In this document: positions 1 to 8,941 of the stretch, in pieces
How the letters are laid out: every line of letters starts with the position of its first letter
How positions within the stretch are numbered: position 1 is the first letter of the stretch
Assembly: GCF_020172665.1 (NCBI RefSeq)
Contig: NZ_CP083985.1
Coordinates: 1,405,067 to 1,460,790 of the forward strand
Length of the DNA stretch: 55,724 nt
Direction of reading: 5' to 3'
DNA from: [Mycobacterium] zoologicum
GTDB taxonomy: Bacteria > Actinomycetota > Actinomycetes > Mycobacteriales > Mycobacteriaceae
Notes under the pieces: model-generated
Databases searched by the model: none
The model's input: the letters and a program-made list of their open reading frames with translations, nothing else
Told to the model about the DNA's origin: nothing
Position numbers and translations under genes: made by a program

Positions 1-49
1 TGATACGCGTCGATACGACACGCTCGACAACCCCAATTCACCTGGTCAC

Positions 50-87
50 GAAGCGGCGGCCATGACGACGGTCGTGGCCGCCGCTTC
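50..87. terminator. GC-rich hairpin, likely intrinsic terminator
   Basis: A perfect 13-bp inverted repeat (arms 50-62 and 75-87, GAAGCGGCGGCCA and its complement) encloses a 12-nt loop. There is no T-tract on either side, as is common for mycobacterial terminators. It lies just beyond the 3' end of the leftward protease gene and could also serve a gene left of the window. Nothing else is visible between 1 and 174. Confidence 0.6.
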
Positions 88-174
88 ACCCTGCCCTTGA
101 CAAACTTCCCTACATATCAGCCGCCGGGTTCTGAAATCGCGTTAGGGACTCTCGTCCGCTGATTGCACGCTCAC

Positions 175-2793
175 TTAGCTGTTACCAGCGATTCGCCCTC
201 GGACGCGACCGCGGGCCTGCTCGCGCAGCGTGGCCCTGACCTCGTTGTGGATGGTTGTTGAGGTCTCAACCGCCGTTTCGACGGAAACGACCAATGCGTA
301 ACGGACGTGGGTGCCGGCTCGAAGCCGTTGCGCGTCATCCATGCATTCGACATGAATCGGGAACGAATCGCCGTCGCCGAACACCATCGCCCGAGTCCCC
401 TCGACGATTTCGTGCTGGAGACTTCCTCGCCGGACTACGTTGTGCTCGGCGTCGGTCCGGTCTCCGCCGGCAAGGCCGGTGTCGGGCGTAGCGAAGTAAA
501 CCTTGGCCCCGCGATAGCGGGCGAGCTGCCCAACTGTGGGAGCCAGGTGCGCGAGAGTAATGGTGAAACGATGCCAGTCGGCGCGTGCCCGAAGGGACGT
601 CGGCAGCGGCAATTCGTAGGTGTGGCGCTCATTCCTTCCGATGTGCCCACCTGCGACGACAACGGCCCTGTTCGTGGTGGCCGTACCGAGTCGGTTGATG
701 TCCAGCCGCCCGTAGCCGAGTAGCGCGGTCAGGTGACGGCGCGCTTGCTGGTTGTCGAGCCCAAGCTCGCGACGCAGTCTTGTGTCCCAGTCTCCCCACC
801 TGCTCGCGTGGGCGAGCAGCGCCCGCACCAGCAACGGGTGGTACAGCGCGTTGGGCAGCGGTGTGTCCTCGGTGCCGGATGCATTGTTTTCGAGGAGGTC
901 GAACAGGCGGCTGGCCTCGCGGCTTACCAGGGCGGCGGCGTTGCTGGTGCCGGCAGTGAAGACCGTGTTGTTCGTCGCGCCCGCCTGACCGGGAGCGGCA
1001 ACCTGCAGGCCTGGGCCCGCTACCGCGGTCTGCGCGATCTCTACGGTGACTGTTCCCTGCGCAGGATCGACGACCGGGCGCGTGTACAACGCGCGGCCAC
1101 CGGCGTGATGCAGATCCGGCTTAACAGAACGATCGACGCCCGGTCCCGTCGCACCGAAATGAGCGGGTGCCCCAGGGTGGGTAATGTCCCAGACCGTGTC
1201 GGGGATATCCATGTCGCCGAGTCCATCGTCATGGGTAGCGCCGACGGTCACGACGTTGAGCGCGTCGCCCGGGGGCAGGATGCCGCGCACGAGAGTCTCC
1301 TTGTAGACCGCCCGGGCTGAGGCTGACCGCGCGCTGTCGACGTCGACTGCGGCGTCCGTGGGGATTGTGATGGGGGCGAGGTGGTTTCCCGCGCTGACGA
1401 CGAACAGAAGGTTGTAGTAGTTGGCCAGCCAGTCGAGCAGGCGCCCCACGGGGCTGATCCTGCGCACGAGCGCCCTGGGCTGTGCGCCGATGGATAGGTT
1501 GACGATTCGCACGCTGGGTGCTGCGGCCTCCCGGCCAGCCTCGCCTTCCATGATGCGCCGCACTGCACGGTGAAGAAGGTCGGTGAGCAACCGGTCCGGG
1601 ACGACTTGTTCGGATCCCGCGGGCCATTCGCGAGGGACCATGACGGGCCGTACGTACAGCGGACGGCCCAGCGGCTCGCCACGCGCTGAAAGGTCGCCGT
1701 GGATGATGAGCGATGCCATCGCGGTGCCGTGATTGCGTGACGATACCGGGTAATTCTCGCTCAGCCCGTCGGGGTCGTCGACGAGCAGCCTGCCAGCCAG
1801 CGCGTCGTGGTTCTGGAACGGTAGCCCGTCCAGCAACGCGATCCGGGGAAGCCCTTCGACGCGATCTGCCGGCGGCAGACGGACTTCCGCAACAGCGTCG
1901 AGCGACGCTGGCGTCACGCTCATCGGGGTGAACGGACTGACGAACATGACCTCATCGGTGGTCAGGAGCTGAATGGAGGCCGCACCGTCGTTCAGCACGG
2001 AGTGAACCTGCTGAATCGGTAGTTCTGCGAGCAGCGCTTGGTAACTGATATCTGGGATCTGTGAGCGATCGACGACGTTCCCGTTGCTGGCCGTAACGAT
2101 CTGCTCGACGTGAGCCTCCGCGGCGGCGCGCTGCGCGGGATCGCGGTGATACCACAACTCGACTTCGACCATGACCGTGCTGACGGACTGGCCGACCATG
2201 TCGAGGGTTTCTTGCCACTGCTGGCGCAAGCCGGTTTCGCGGATTCGATCCTCGGGCCCCCAGCGGCGGATCGCGGTCAACTGCTCGAAGGCCGTCTTGA
2301 ACTTCCCCAACCCGCGTTGGAACGACACCGACGGGTCTTGCTGCCACAGCGCGAACAACCGAAGCAATTCGGCGATGGCCTTGGCGTTCGACATGACGAG
2401 GTACAGCGAGTGCTGGACGGCCTTGTCGGTGCGGCTCGCGTTGGGCTCGGTCATGTGGAAGTCATCGTCGGGTTCGGCTGGCTCTCCGAGCAGCTCGGTC
2501 AGGAACTCCAGGCCGTCGATCTGGTTGATCGCGTTGCGGAAGTCCTTGACGCTTCCCGCGAGGTCGAAGACAACGACCAGGGCTGGATCGATCTCGTCGG
2601 CAGTGTCCGCGGCCAAGCTCGCCCGCTCGGCATCGAACGCCGCAATCAGCTCGCGGAACTGGGGTGTCAGACGCTCGCCCTGTCGGCCGGCGCTGGGTTT
2701 GAACAGGCGCGGTACGGCCTTCTGGGACTGTCTGGGCCGTTCAGCTACGACCGGGGGACCGAAGGCTAGGAGCGGTCTGGGTTCTCCCGTCAC
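175..2793 (-). CDS. ietS: IetS-like subtilisin (S8) serine protease, effector of an IetAS defence pair
   Basis: An 872-aa protein with a long N-terminal region (about 1-310) and an S8 peptidase domain. The catalytic set is visible in order: Asp322 in ALLDGLPF, His355 in RNHGTAMAS, oxyanion Asn470 in VVSAGNH, and Ser617 in FTAGTSNAA. There is no signal peptide or membrane segment, so it should act in the cytoplasm. The start overlaps the end of the upstream AAA-ATPase gene by 4 bp, so the two are probably translationally coupled. A AAA-ATPase followed by a subtilisin is the layout of ietAS. That pair was first described as a plasmid-stability/incompatibility module in which the protease is toxic and the ATPase restrains it, and was later placed among anti-phage systems. 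Protease family is certain; the IetAS assignment rests on domain pairing and order. Confidence 0.85.
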   Translation of the reverse strand: MTGEPRPLLAFGPPVVAERPRQSQKAVPRLFKPSAGRQGERLTPQFRELIAAFDAERASLAADTADEIDPALVVVFDLAGSVKDFRNAINQIDGLEFLTELLGEPAEPDDDFHMTEPNASRTDKAVQHSLYLVMSNAKAIAELLRLFALWQQDPSVSFQRGLGKFKTAFEQLTAIRRWGPEDRIRETGLRQQWQETLDMVGQSVSTVMVEVELWYHRDPAQRAAAEAHVEQIVTASNGNVVDRSQIPDISYQALLAELPIQQVHSVLNDGAASIQLLTTDEVMFVSPFTPMSVTPASLDAVAEVRLPPADRVEGLPRIALLDGLPFQNHDALAGRLLVDDPDGLSENYPVSSRNHGTAMASLIIHGDLSARGEPLGRPLYVRPVMVPREWPAGSEQVVPDRLLTDLLHRAVRRIMEGEAGREAAAPSVRIVNLSIGAQPRALVRRISPVGRLLDWLANYYNLLFVVSAGNHLAPITIPTDAAVDVDSARSASARAVYKETLVRGILPPGDALNVVTVGATHDDGLGDMDIPDTVWDITHPGAPAHFGATGPGVDRSVKPDLHHAGGRALYTRPVVDPAQGTVTVEIAQTAVAGPGLQVAAPGQAGATNNTVFTAGTSNAAALVSREASRLFDLLENNASGTEDTPLPNALYHPLLVRALLAHASRWGDWDTRLRRELGLDNQQARRHLTALLGYGRLDINRLGTATTNRAVVVAGGHIGRNERHTYELPLPTSLRARADWHRFTITLAHLAPTVGQLARYRGAKVYFATPDTGLAGGDRTDAEHNVVRRGSLQHEIVEGTRAMVFGDGDSFPIHVECMDDAQRLRAGTHVRYALVVSVETAVETSTTIHNEVRATLREQARGRVRGRIAGNS

Positions 2794-3746
2794 CCCGTCG
2801 CCTGACCACGCCGGTGCTCAAGGCGTTCCAGAACGATCCGTCGCAAGTCGCTGTCGGGGAGCTCCAATACAGCCCGTCGTCGTACGTCCAGTGCGAACTC
2901 CTCCAGCTCGGCGAAGCTCGCCCCGGCGAGCTTATCCGCCAACGTTCGCGGGGTGAACCCGAGATCGCCGCCGAGGCGTGTTGCGAGTCTCTCCAGAAAC
3001 CGTGTTGCTTGAGCTCGGCTTGGTGGTTGGAGTTCTGCCCGAATCTGGAAGCGCCGCCAGGCTGCGCGGTCGAGCAGCTCGCTGTGATTGGTTGCGCCGA
3101 CAAAGATCACATGCGCAGGGAGACGGTCGATCTGGAGTAGCAACGTGGACACAACCCGCTTGATTTCGCCCGTCTCATGTTCGTCGGACCGTTCTTTGGC
3201 GACGGTGTCGAGTTCGTCGAAGAACAGAACGCAGCGGCGGGTGCGGGTGAACTCGAAGGCGGTGTCGAGCCGGGCGGCCGTCTCACCGAGAAAACTCGAA
3301 ACCACACCCTCATAGCGGACCACATAGAACGGGAGCATCAACTCGGCGGCGATCGCCTCCGCGACGCTTGTCTTCCCGTTTCCGGGTGGGCCGGACAGCA
3401 GCAGTCGATTGCGGGGTTCGATCCCGTAGCTGCGCAGTAACTCAGCGCGCTTCTGCTCCTCGATCAGCTCCGCGACGACTCGCTGAGGAACCGGTGCGAG
3501 CTCCAGGTCATCCAGACGCCTGCTTGGGACGACTTCCTGCACCAGGTCCCGGATGGCCGCGGCGCGGTCGTCGCGAGCCATGCCCTGCCCGGTGGTCATG
3601 ATCAGCTCCGAGAGACGATCGGCGAGCAGGTGATGTTGATTAGCTCGTTCCTCGGCGATTACGGCTTCGACGAGGACGCGGAAACGATCTCTATCACCGC
3701 GGCGCTCAGCTTCGACGAGGTCCAGGAGCAGGTCCGCGCGTGCCAT
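2790..3746 (-). CDS. ietA: IetA-like AAA-family ATPase
   Basis: A 318-aa single-AAA protein. An N-terminal helical region (1-105) is followed by Walker A GPPGNGKT (119-126), Walker B VLFFDE (173-178), a sensor-1 Asn (GATN, 220) and an arginine pair (231-232) where the finger is expected. A small helical lid follows to the C-terminus. The ATG at 3746 is the first start and gives the usual length. It is the first gene of a two-gene unit with the S8 protease, with a 4-bp overlap. In the family the ATPase controls or triggers the partner protease. Proteasome or FtsH-like roles are less likely because there is no second AAA domain, membrane segment or zinc-protease motif. No gene is seen between 3747 and 3899. 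Confidence 0.85.
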   Translation of the reverse strand: MARADLLLDLVEAERRGDRDRFRVLVEAVIAEERANQHHLLADRLSELIMTTGQGMARDDRAAAIRDLVQEVVPSRRLDDLELAPVPQRVVAELIEEQKRAELLRSYGIEPRNRLLLSGPPGNGKTSVAEAIAAELMLPFYVVRYEGVVSSFLGETAARLDTAFEFTRTRRCVLFFDELDTVAKERSDEHETGEIKRVVSTLLLQIDRLPAHVIFVGATNHSELLDRAAWRRFQIRAELQPPSRAQATRFLERLATRLGGDLGFTPRTLADKLAGASFAELEEFALDVRRRAVLELPDSDLRRIVLERLEHRRGQATG

Positions 3747-3899
3747 CGTCCCGCCTCTCAGTCTTATGCCGTCATGTACGCCCAGCGTATCGCCAGTGGC
3801 AGGGACTATATCGAGCCGCGCCGACAGCGGGCTGGGATTGCTAACACCAGCCGGGCACTCGGCCGCCCCGGGCTGCTGCCGAGGTTCCGCACCAGGTCA

Positions 3900-4709
3900 T
3901 CACACGATCTGCAGGCCGTACGGAATCCTGCTGGGGTCGCGCCAGAAGGCGTCGTGGACGAAGCGGTTGAACAGGTCTGGGGGCAGCACGGTTTCACGGG
4001 GTTCGGCTTTGACGGTGCTGCCGACGGTGTGAAGTCCCGGGGTGCCGGCGCGTTCGTCGAATTCGGTGACGTCGTAGTTGACGTGGTCGAAGTCGTGGTC
4101 GAAGGCCGGCTCGTCGAGGAAGCGGTAGATGGTGTCCATGGTCTTGGCGGGGTCGGTGGTCAGGGTCTCGTACTGCACCAGCAGCAGCCGCTCGCGTTGG
4201 GCGCCGTAGCAGGCCTGTTTGAGGGCGTCGTAGGGGGCGCCGACCATGCCGTTTTGGGCGGCGACGCCGTTGGCGCGGGTGTAGACGGTGCCGCCGGGTT
4301 GGTAGTCGAAGATCGACGACGGAGTGAAGACGTTGCGTTGGATGATGCGTTCGATGCTGTCGAGCACCCAGGGCATATCGCGCACGCAGGCAATCACTTT
4401 CGCGCCGGGGAACAGTCGTTCCAGGGCCGGCATCCAGGTACACCAGATGCGGTTGGTGTCGAAGATGACCTCGGCAGGGGAGTCGGCGTAGAAGTTGTCG
4501 AACAGCCCGTGCAGGATGCGCTCGCGTTTGGCATCGTCGATGAAGACCGAGAATTCGTTGCGGGCACTCATCTCGCCGAGCAGGGCGCCGAACAGGCCGG
4601 CGAGCGGGCCCGACATTCCGGCGTGCACGCGCGGGTTTTGCCGCAGCAGTGCCGCGAGAAGCGTTGAGCCGGAACGCGGGAGGCCGGAGATGAAATGGAT
4701 TGAGGGCAT
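3900..4709 (-). CDS. PAPS-dependent sulfotransferase
   Basis: A 269-aa protein of the sulfotransferase superfamily. It opens with the 5'-phosphosulfate-binding loop FISGLPRSGSTLLAAL at residues 5-20. A downstream segment KVIACVRDMPWVLDSI resembles the 3'-phosphate-binding motif of bacterial sulfotransferases. No signal peptide is present, so it is cytoplasmic and would transfer sulfate from PAPS to a hydroxyl or amine acceptor that cannot be read from the sequence. It is transcribed away from the FAAL gene across a 532-bp gap. PAPS would come from CysDNC encoded at 22.4-25.2 kb. The shared gap with a lipid-activating enzyme hints at a sulfated lipid or alcohol product, but that is inference. 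Confidence 0.82.
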   Translation of the reverse strand: MPSIHFISGLPRSGSTLLAALLRQNPRVHAGMSGPLAGLFGALLGEMSARNEFSVFIDDAKRERILHGLFDNFYADSPAEVIFDTNRIWCTWMPALERLFPGAKVIACVRDMPWVLDSIERIIQRNVFTPSSIFDYQPGGTVYTRANGVAAQNGMVGAPYDALKQACYGAQRERLLLVQYETLTTDPAKTMDTIYRFLDEPAFDHDFDHVNYDVTEFDERAGTPGLHTVGSTVKAEPRETVLPPDLFNRFVHDAFWRDPSRIPYGLQIV

Positions 4710-5241
4710 GGGTGCGCTGTCCCTATCTTTCGGGGAATCGTCTTCCCGATCGCAGCTGTCGAGCGGTGCATCTCGGACAGTAGTCAGGGCCGATCCGGCG
4801 GCCGGTAGGTTTACGCGGGCTTAACCAAACCTGCTGATCCGCCTGGATTGCAGCAACATTTTGCGATGCTCTCCGGTGCAGGTTGCCGACTTGAAGATCG
4901 GTCGTCAGCAACGGTAAATGTGCGCCCGATTGATTCAAAAGGAAAAGGTGAGTCGGTAGCTGATCGGGCCCGAGAGGTTGATTTCACCTTGAAGCAAGGC
5001 GCAGGATTCGGGCATTTGCTACGCAGGGCCTTCGATGCCACCACCACTGCGAAGCGGGAACCCGGTGATTGCGGGGAAGTGTGGGCGTCGGGTGAGTTTC
5101 AGAAACTCCATAGTTTCCAAGGGAATTGCCGTTGTAGATTCTGCCTCGTTGTCGTCGGCAGGCGTGCGACGTATGGACAGCGGCGTCCCAAAGTAACCTG
5201 CTACCACCATCTCTGACCCGCAACCGGGCCATAGGAACGAA
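4710..5241. other. 532-bp divergent intergenic region, likely regulatory
   Basis: No convincing coding sequence is seen here. It separates the divergent sulfotransferase and FAAL genes and is less GC-rich than its surroundings, especially 4840-5000. A small inverted repeat GAAACT-CCAT-AGTTTC lies at 5102-5117, about 125 bp before the FAAL start. A purine-rich AGGAACGA precedes the ATG at 5242. The promoters of both genes should be here, but I cannot place -10/-35 boxes with confidence. Confidence 0.5.
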
Positions 5242-7065
5242 ATGCCCTCGCAGCCACAATCAACCGCGAACACCCTGGTGGATTTGCTGCGTCGGCAGGG
5301 CAGCCGCTACGGCGGCAAGGTGGCGTTCACCTTCTCCGAGAACGGTGACGGCGTTCGGGGCACTGAGCTGACCTATCGAGAACTCGATGTCCGAGCGCGG
5401 GCCATTGCGGCGAATCTGCAGTGGCAGGGCGCAACCGGTGAGCGGGTGCTGGTGTTCTGCCGGCCGGGGTTGGATGGCATCGTCGCCGTCCTCGGGTGCC
5501 TGTATGCGGGCGCGGTCGCGGTTCCGGTGAACGAATGGGTGGCACCGCGGCTGTCGTCGGTGGCGCCCGGTAGCCGGGCACGTTTTGCGCTGGCATCCCC
5601 GGAGATGCCGACCGTCATCAAGACCGCGGTGGACGCGCAGATCGCGTGGACCGACGGGCGGCCGCTGCGGTGGTGCGGCACCGATGTGGCCGCCGCCGAC
5701 GCTCGGGCGTGGACGGACCCTCAGGTCGACGCCGGCGACGCCGCGATGCTGCTCTACACGTCGGCCTCGGTCGGCTCAGCCAAAGGCGTGATGCTCAGTC
5801 ACGACAACGTGATCCGCAACCTGGCGGCGATGCATCAGGCCTGGCCCGGGGATGACCATGAGACAGCGGTGTATTGGCTGCCGCCGCACCGCAATATGGG
5901 GTTGATCGGCGCGGTGCTGGAGATGCTCTACATCGGGTGCAGCACGGTGTTGCTGTCGCCGAGTGCCTTTGTGCAGCGGCCGATGCGGTGGCTGGAGGCG
6001 ATCTCGGCGTACCGCGGTACCGTGACCGCCGCCCCGGATTTCGCCTACCGGTTGTGCGTCGAGCGCAGTACCCCGGCCGAGCGCGCGGGCCTGGACCTGT
6101 CGAGTCTGTCCACGGCGGTCAACGGCGGTGAACGGGTGTGGGAGTCGACGATGCGGGCGTTCACTGAAGCGTTCGCACCGGCGGGATTCCGCTCGCGTGC
6201 CTTCGTCCCGGTCTATGGATTGACCGAGGCCACCCTGCTGGTCTCCGGGGGCTCGAACGCCGGCGATCCGATGGTCCGCCACGTTGACCGTGGGTGGTTA
6301 CGTGCCGAGCGTGTCGTCGATGCCGGCCCGGGAGACTGCGGTGCGACGTCGGTGGTGGGGTGCGGCCGGCCGCGGCAGCCGATCCTCATTGTCGACCCGG
6401 ACACCCGGCGGGTGTGTGGCGGCGATGAACTCGGCGAGATCTGGGTCTCCGGCACCGGTGTGGGGCACGGCTACTGGGACTTGGAGGAGCAGACGAAGCG
6501 GACGTTCCACGCAACGGTCGCCGGCTGCGGTGAGGTGCCGTTCTTGCGGACCGGCGATGTGGGCTTCGTGCGCGACGGCGAGCTGTTCGTCACCGGGCGC
6601 TGCCATGATCTGATCGTCGTCGGTGGTGTCGAGCACTACCCCAGTGACCTCGAGTTGACCGTGCAGCACTGCCACCCGGATTTCCCGGCGGGGCGAACGG
6701 CGGTGTTCGCGGTCGCGCCCGAATCCGGTGGCGCCGAACACGTTGTGGTGGTGCAGGAGATCGACCGTGACGTTCATGAGGACGAATTCGTTGACATGCT
6801 GTCAGCAATCCAAGGTGGGCTGGCCGCCCGCCATGGCATCCAGGCCGATGCGGTTGTCCTGGTGCAGCCGTGGTGCATCCCCACCACCTCGGGCGGGAAG
6901 ATCCTGCGCGACCAGTGCCGCTACGAATTCGTCTACCACATCATGGAGCCCCTGGCGCGGTGGCACGCACCGTCGCCGCCGGCCGTGGTCGACAGTCGTC
7001 CCGGTACGGCGGTCGTCGACTTCGCATGCACGGCACTGGTTCGGCGGGCATTTCGTCCGGGCTGA
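5242..7065 (+). CDS. Fatty-acyl-AMP ligase (FadD/FAAL family)
   Basis: A 607-aa ANL-superfamily adenylate-forming enzyme. The P-loop-like motif reads LLYTSASVGSAKGVML, differing from the usual TSGST core. WLPPHRNMGLIG, the VNGGERV segment, VYGLTEATLL and a C-terminal RTGDVGF-RDGELFVTGR-DLIVV series match FAALs rather than acyl-CoA synthetases. The C-terminal lysine motif is represented by TTSGGKILRDQCR. FAALs convert a fatty acid to acyl-AMP and normally hand it to a polyketide synthase or peptide synthetase carrier protein. No such megasynthase is within the window, which is unusual. The ATG has a plausible RBS (AGGAACGA). The acyl substrate and the final product are unknown. Confidence 0.85.
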   Translation: MPSQPQSTANTLVDLLRRQGSRYGGKVAFTFSENGDGVRGTELTYRELDVRARAIAANLQWQGATGERVLVFCRPGLDGIVAVLGCLYAGAVAVPVNEWVAPRLSSVAPGSRARFALASPEMPTVIKTAVDAQIAWTDGRPLRWCGTDVAAADARAWTDPQVDAGDAAMLLYTSASVGSAKGVMLSHDNVIRNLAAMHQAWPGDDHETAVYWLPPHRNMGLIGAVLEMLYIGCSTVLLSPSAFVQRPMRWLEAISAYRGTVTAAPDFAYRLCVERSTPAERAGLDLSSLSTAVNGGERVWESTMRAFTEAFAPAGFRSRAFVPVYGLTEATLLVSGGSNAGDPMVRHVDRGWLRAERVVDAGPGDCGATSVVGCGRPRQPILIVDPDTRRVCGGDELGEIWVSGTGVGHGYWDLEEQTKRTFHATVAGCGEVPFLRTGDVGFVRDGELFVTGRCHDLIVVGGVEHYPSDLELTVQHCHPDFPAGRTAVFAVAPESGGAEHVVVVQEIDRDVHEDEFVDMLSAIQGGLAARHGIQADAVVLVQPWCIPTTSGGKILRDQCRYEFVYHIMEPLARWHAPSPPAVVDSRPGTAVVDFACTALVRRAFRPG

Positions 7066-7104
7066 CCCTGGGATGTGACCTCACACGATCTGTACGCGCA
7101 CCCG

Positions 7105-7147
7105 CTGACTCTTAATCAGCGTGGTCGTGGGTTCGAAACCCCGACTG
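7105..7147 (+). pseudogene. tRNA-Lys(CTT) 3' fragment, probable attachment-site scar
   Basis: Positions 7105-7119 (CTGACTCTTAATCAG) form a tRNA anticodon arm with anticodon CTT. The variable region and T arm follow, with TGGGTTCGA at 7128-7136. Upstream there is no D arm or 5' acceptor strand. The far side of the T stem no longer pairs fully, so this is not a working tRNA. Fragments running from the anticodon loop to the tRNA 3' half are what tyrosine-recombinase elements leave at the distal end after integrating into a tRNA gene. The intact tRNA-Lys should then lie to the left in the same orientation. The rest of 7066-7353 holds only a small inverted repeat (CCGCC/GGCGG, 7177-7193). Confidence 0.72.
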
Positions 7148-7353
7148 GTGTGGCTCCCTCTCGGGCGCTTCGCGTACCGCCAATATTGGGCGGCTGATTT
7201 TAACTGGTGGACGCGCTGAACCGATCGGGACATGAACCCACAACGGTGACACCCGCGGGGAAGGCCCAGGCCGGCGCTGCTGTGTGGTGGTGGCGAGCAG
7301 AGCCGCTGCGTGCAACGTCGGCGTTGTCCGACTCGTGTAATAACTTGCACTCC

Positions 7354-8832
7354 ATGGCATCGGTTTGGGCTGTATCGACACTGGCTTTCACGTGGTTCTT
7401 GATCGCGGTCGTGGTAGTGGGTGCGACTGCGTTCGAATCGCCCGATTGGGCTAGGGCGTTCTATAGGGTCGCCAGTTGGGAGGTTCAGCGTCGTGGGTTG
7501 ACGAGCAGGCAACTGACTGAGGAGGAGCGGCACGCCGTCGCCCTCATGAAGGGGTTGCCGCCGGCGGACCCGAACAATCTCGCAAGCCCGCTGAACGGTA
7601 TGGGGATACGCGCATACTTGGTGCTGAGTGGCTCTCCAGATCTGCGGGTGATCGCTGCGCAGATCACCAGACAACGCGAGTCACTTCTTCAGCGAATGGT
7701 CCTACGGCAAACTCGGCGAGTTGAACGGATCCGCACCATACGTTGGGCATCGCGTGTCTGGGTGGTGCAGCGCCGGCTCAGCCGGTTCGAGGTCGCGGCA
7801 CGAGGCATCGGATGGCTCCTACTCCACACGCTGCATGAGATCGCGGCCATCGTCAGCGCATATTCGACCAAACTCGGTGTTGCGGCGGTCTTCTTGAGCT
7901 CGCCGTACTGGCTATTCGTCAAGGATCAGAATGGTTCTGGGCTGGCGGCGGACGATGTCATGGGCTTTCTGACCAAGCTTGTGCTTCCGGGCCTGTCCTT
8001 GTGGGCGATGGGCATCTTGTTGTTCCGGATGGCCGTTTCCCGTTTCGGGCCTCCGCGGAACTGGCAATGGGCGTTGGTGATCAAGATCGTGCTGCTGATG
8101 GCCGTCATTGACAGTTTGATGGCGGGGGCCTGGCTTCTGGGTAAGAAGTTGCAGCTTTCTGGGCTGGTTCACGTGGACCCGAAGGGCCCCATGACGATCC
8201 GAGTAGTGGGGGTCCTCGTGTTGGCATTCTGGATATTCCTGGTCGGCAGCATGGCGTGTAGTGCGATCGACCAGACACTGCTCAAGAGCGAGCGCGTGAA
8301 GGCTCTCGCGGTGAGCCTGACGCTTCTGACATTTCCTGTTATGGGCTTCGTCGGTAGCAGGACGGTAACTCCATCGATACGGGTTGGCCTGATCGCGACG
8401 TCTGTGGTGCTGCTCCTCCTTTGGCTGATTGGGTTTGTCTACCGGATCGGTGAGTGGTTCGAGCGGTACACGTCGCTTGTGCGTCAAGGAGTTGACGTCC
8501 CTCGGCGGGGCTTTTCGCGGCGGCTGCTGGGCGCCTGGTTACTGTCAGTGGCTCTCGTACCGATTGGACTGATCCCCGCCGATGCGACCAACAACGCTGT
8601 CCAATTGGCACTGATCGCACCGATGATGCTCGCACTGCTGGGTGCGTTCGTGGTCCTGCCGATTACGGCACGATTCGTCCGACGGGTCAACGTCTACTTC
8701 GAACAGCACGAGACCGCGAAGTGGTCGGACTACGCCGCCGCGGTGACCTCAGATGTCGAGTCCGTCGGCGCTGTGAGCGCCGAATCGCGCAGTGTTTCCG
8801 AGTCCTCGGATACTCAGGGAGGGGAGGCGTAG
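7354..8832 (+). CDS. Polytopic membrane protein of unknown function
   Basis: A 492-aa protein from the ATG at 7354. An in-frame start exists at 7207, but the intervening 49 residues look non-coding and precede a clean hydrophobic N-terminus. I count about nine hydrophobic segments: one at 1-27, then after a basic cytoplasmic-looking stretch rich in Arg (about 100-145) the remainder in a block to about residue 460. It ends in a Ser/Glu-rich polar tail. I recognise no family motif, transporter signature or catalytic residues. It lies immediately right of the tRNA-Lys scar and left of the MazEF module, so it is probably flexible-genome content. Function is not assigned. Confidence 0.7.
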   Translation: MASVWAVSTLAFTWFLIAVVVVGATAFESPDWARAFYRVASWEVQRRGLTSRQLTEEERHAVALMKGLPPADPNNLASPLNGMGIRAYLVLSGSPDLRVIAAQITRQRESLLQRMVLRQTRRVERIRTIRWASRVWVVQRRLSRFEVAARGIGWLLLHTLHEIAAIVSAYSTKLGVAAVFLSSPYWLFVKDQNGSGLAADDVMGFLTKLVLPGLSLWAMGILLFRMAVSRFGPPRNWQWALVIKIVLLMAVIDSLMAGAWLLGKKLQLSGLVHVDPKGPMTIRVVGVLVLAFWIFLVGSMACSAIDQTLLKSERVKALAVSLTLLTFPVMGFVGSRTVTPSIRVGLIATSVVLLLLWLIGFVYRIGEWFERYTSLVRQGVDVPRRGFSRRLLGAWLLSVALVPIGLIPADATNNAVQLALIAPMMLALLGAFVVLPITARFVRRVNVYFEQHETAKWSDYAAAVTSDVESVGAVSAESRSVSESSDTQGGEA

Positions 8833-8904
8833 ACGCGGGCTTTTCGCGTGGCCTGGGCTCCTGCGGCCGAGCAGTCAACAGCGCTGGAATCGAGACCGCA
8901 TGGC

Positions 8905-8941
8905 GTCGAACATTTGTCGAACTTCCGCTAGTTTGGGTGTC
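8905..8941 (+). promoter_or_regulatory. Promoter and possible operator of mazEF, leaderless layout
   Basis: A -10 element TAGTTT (8929-8934) ends 7 nt before the mazE ATG at 8942, so transcription should begin at the start codon and the mRNA be leaderless. Two direct repeats GTCGAAC (8905-8911 and 8916-8922) sit over the spacer/-35 region, a good position for autorepression by the MazE-MazF complex. Confidence 0.5.
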
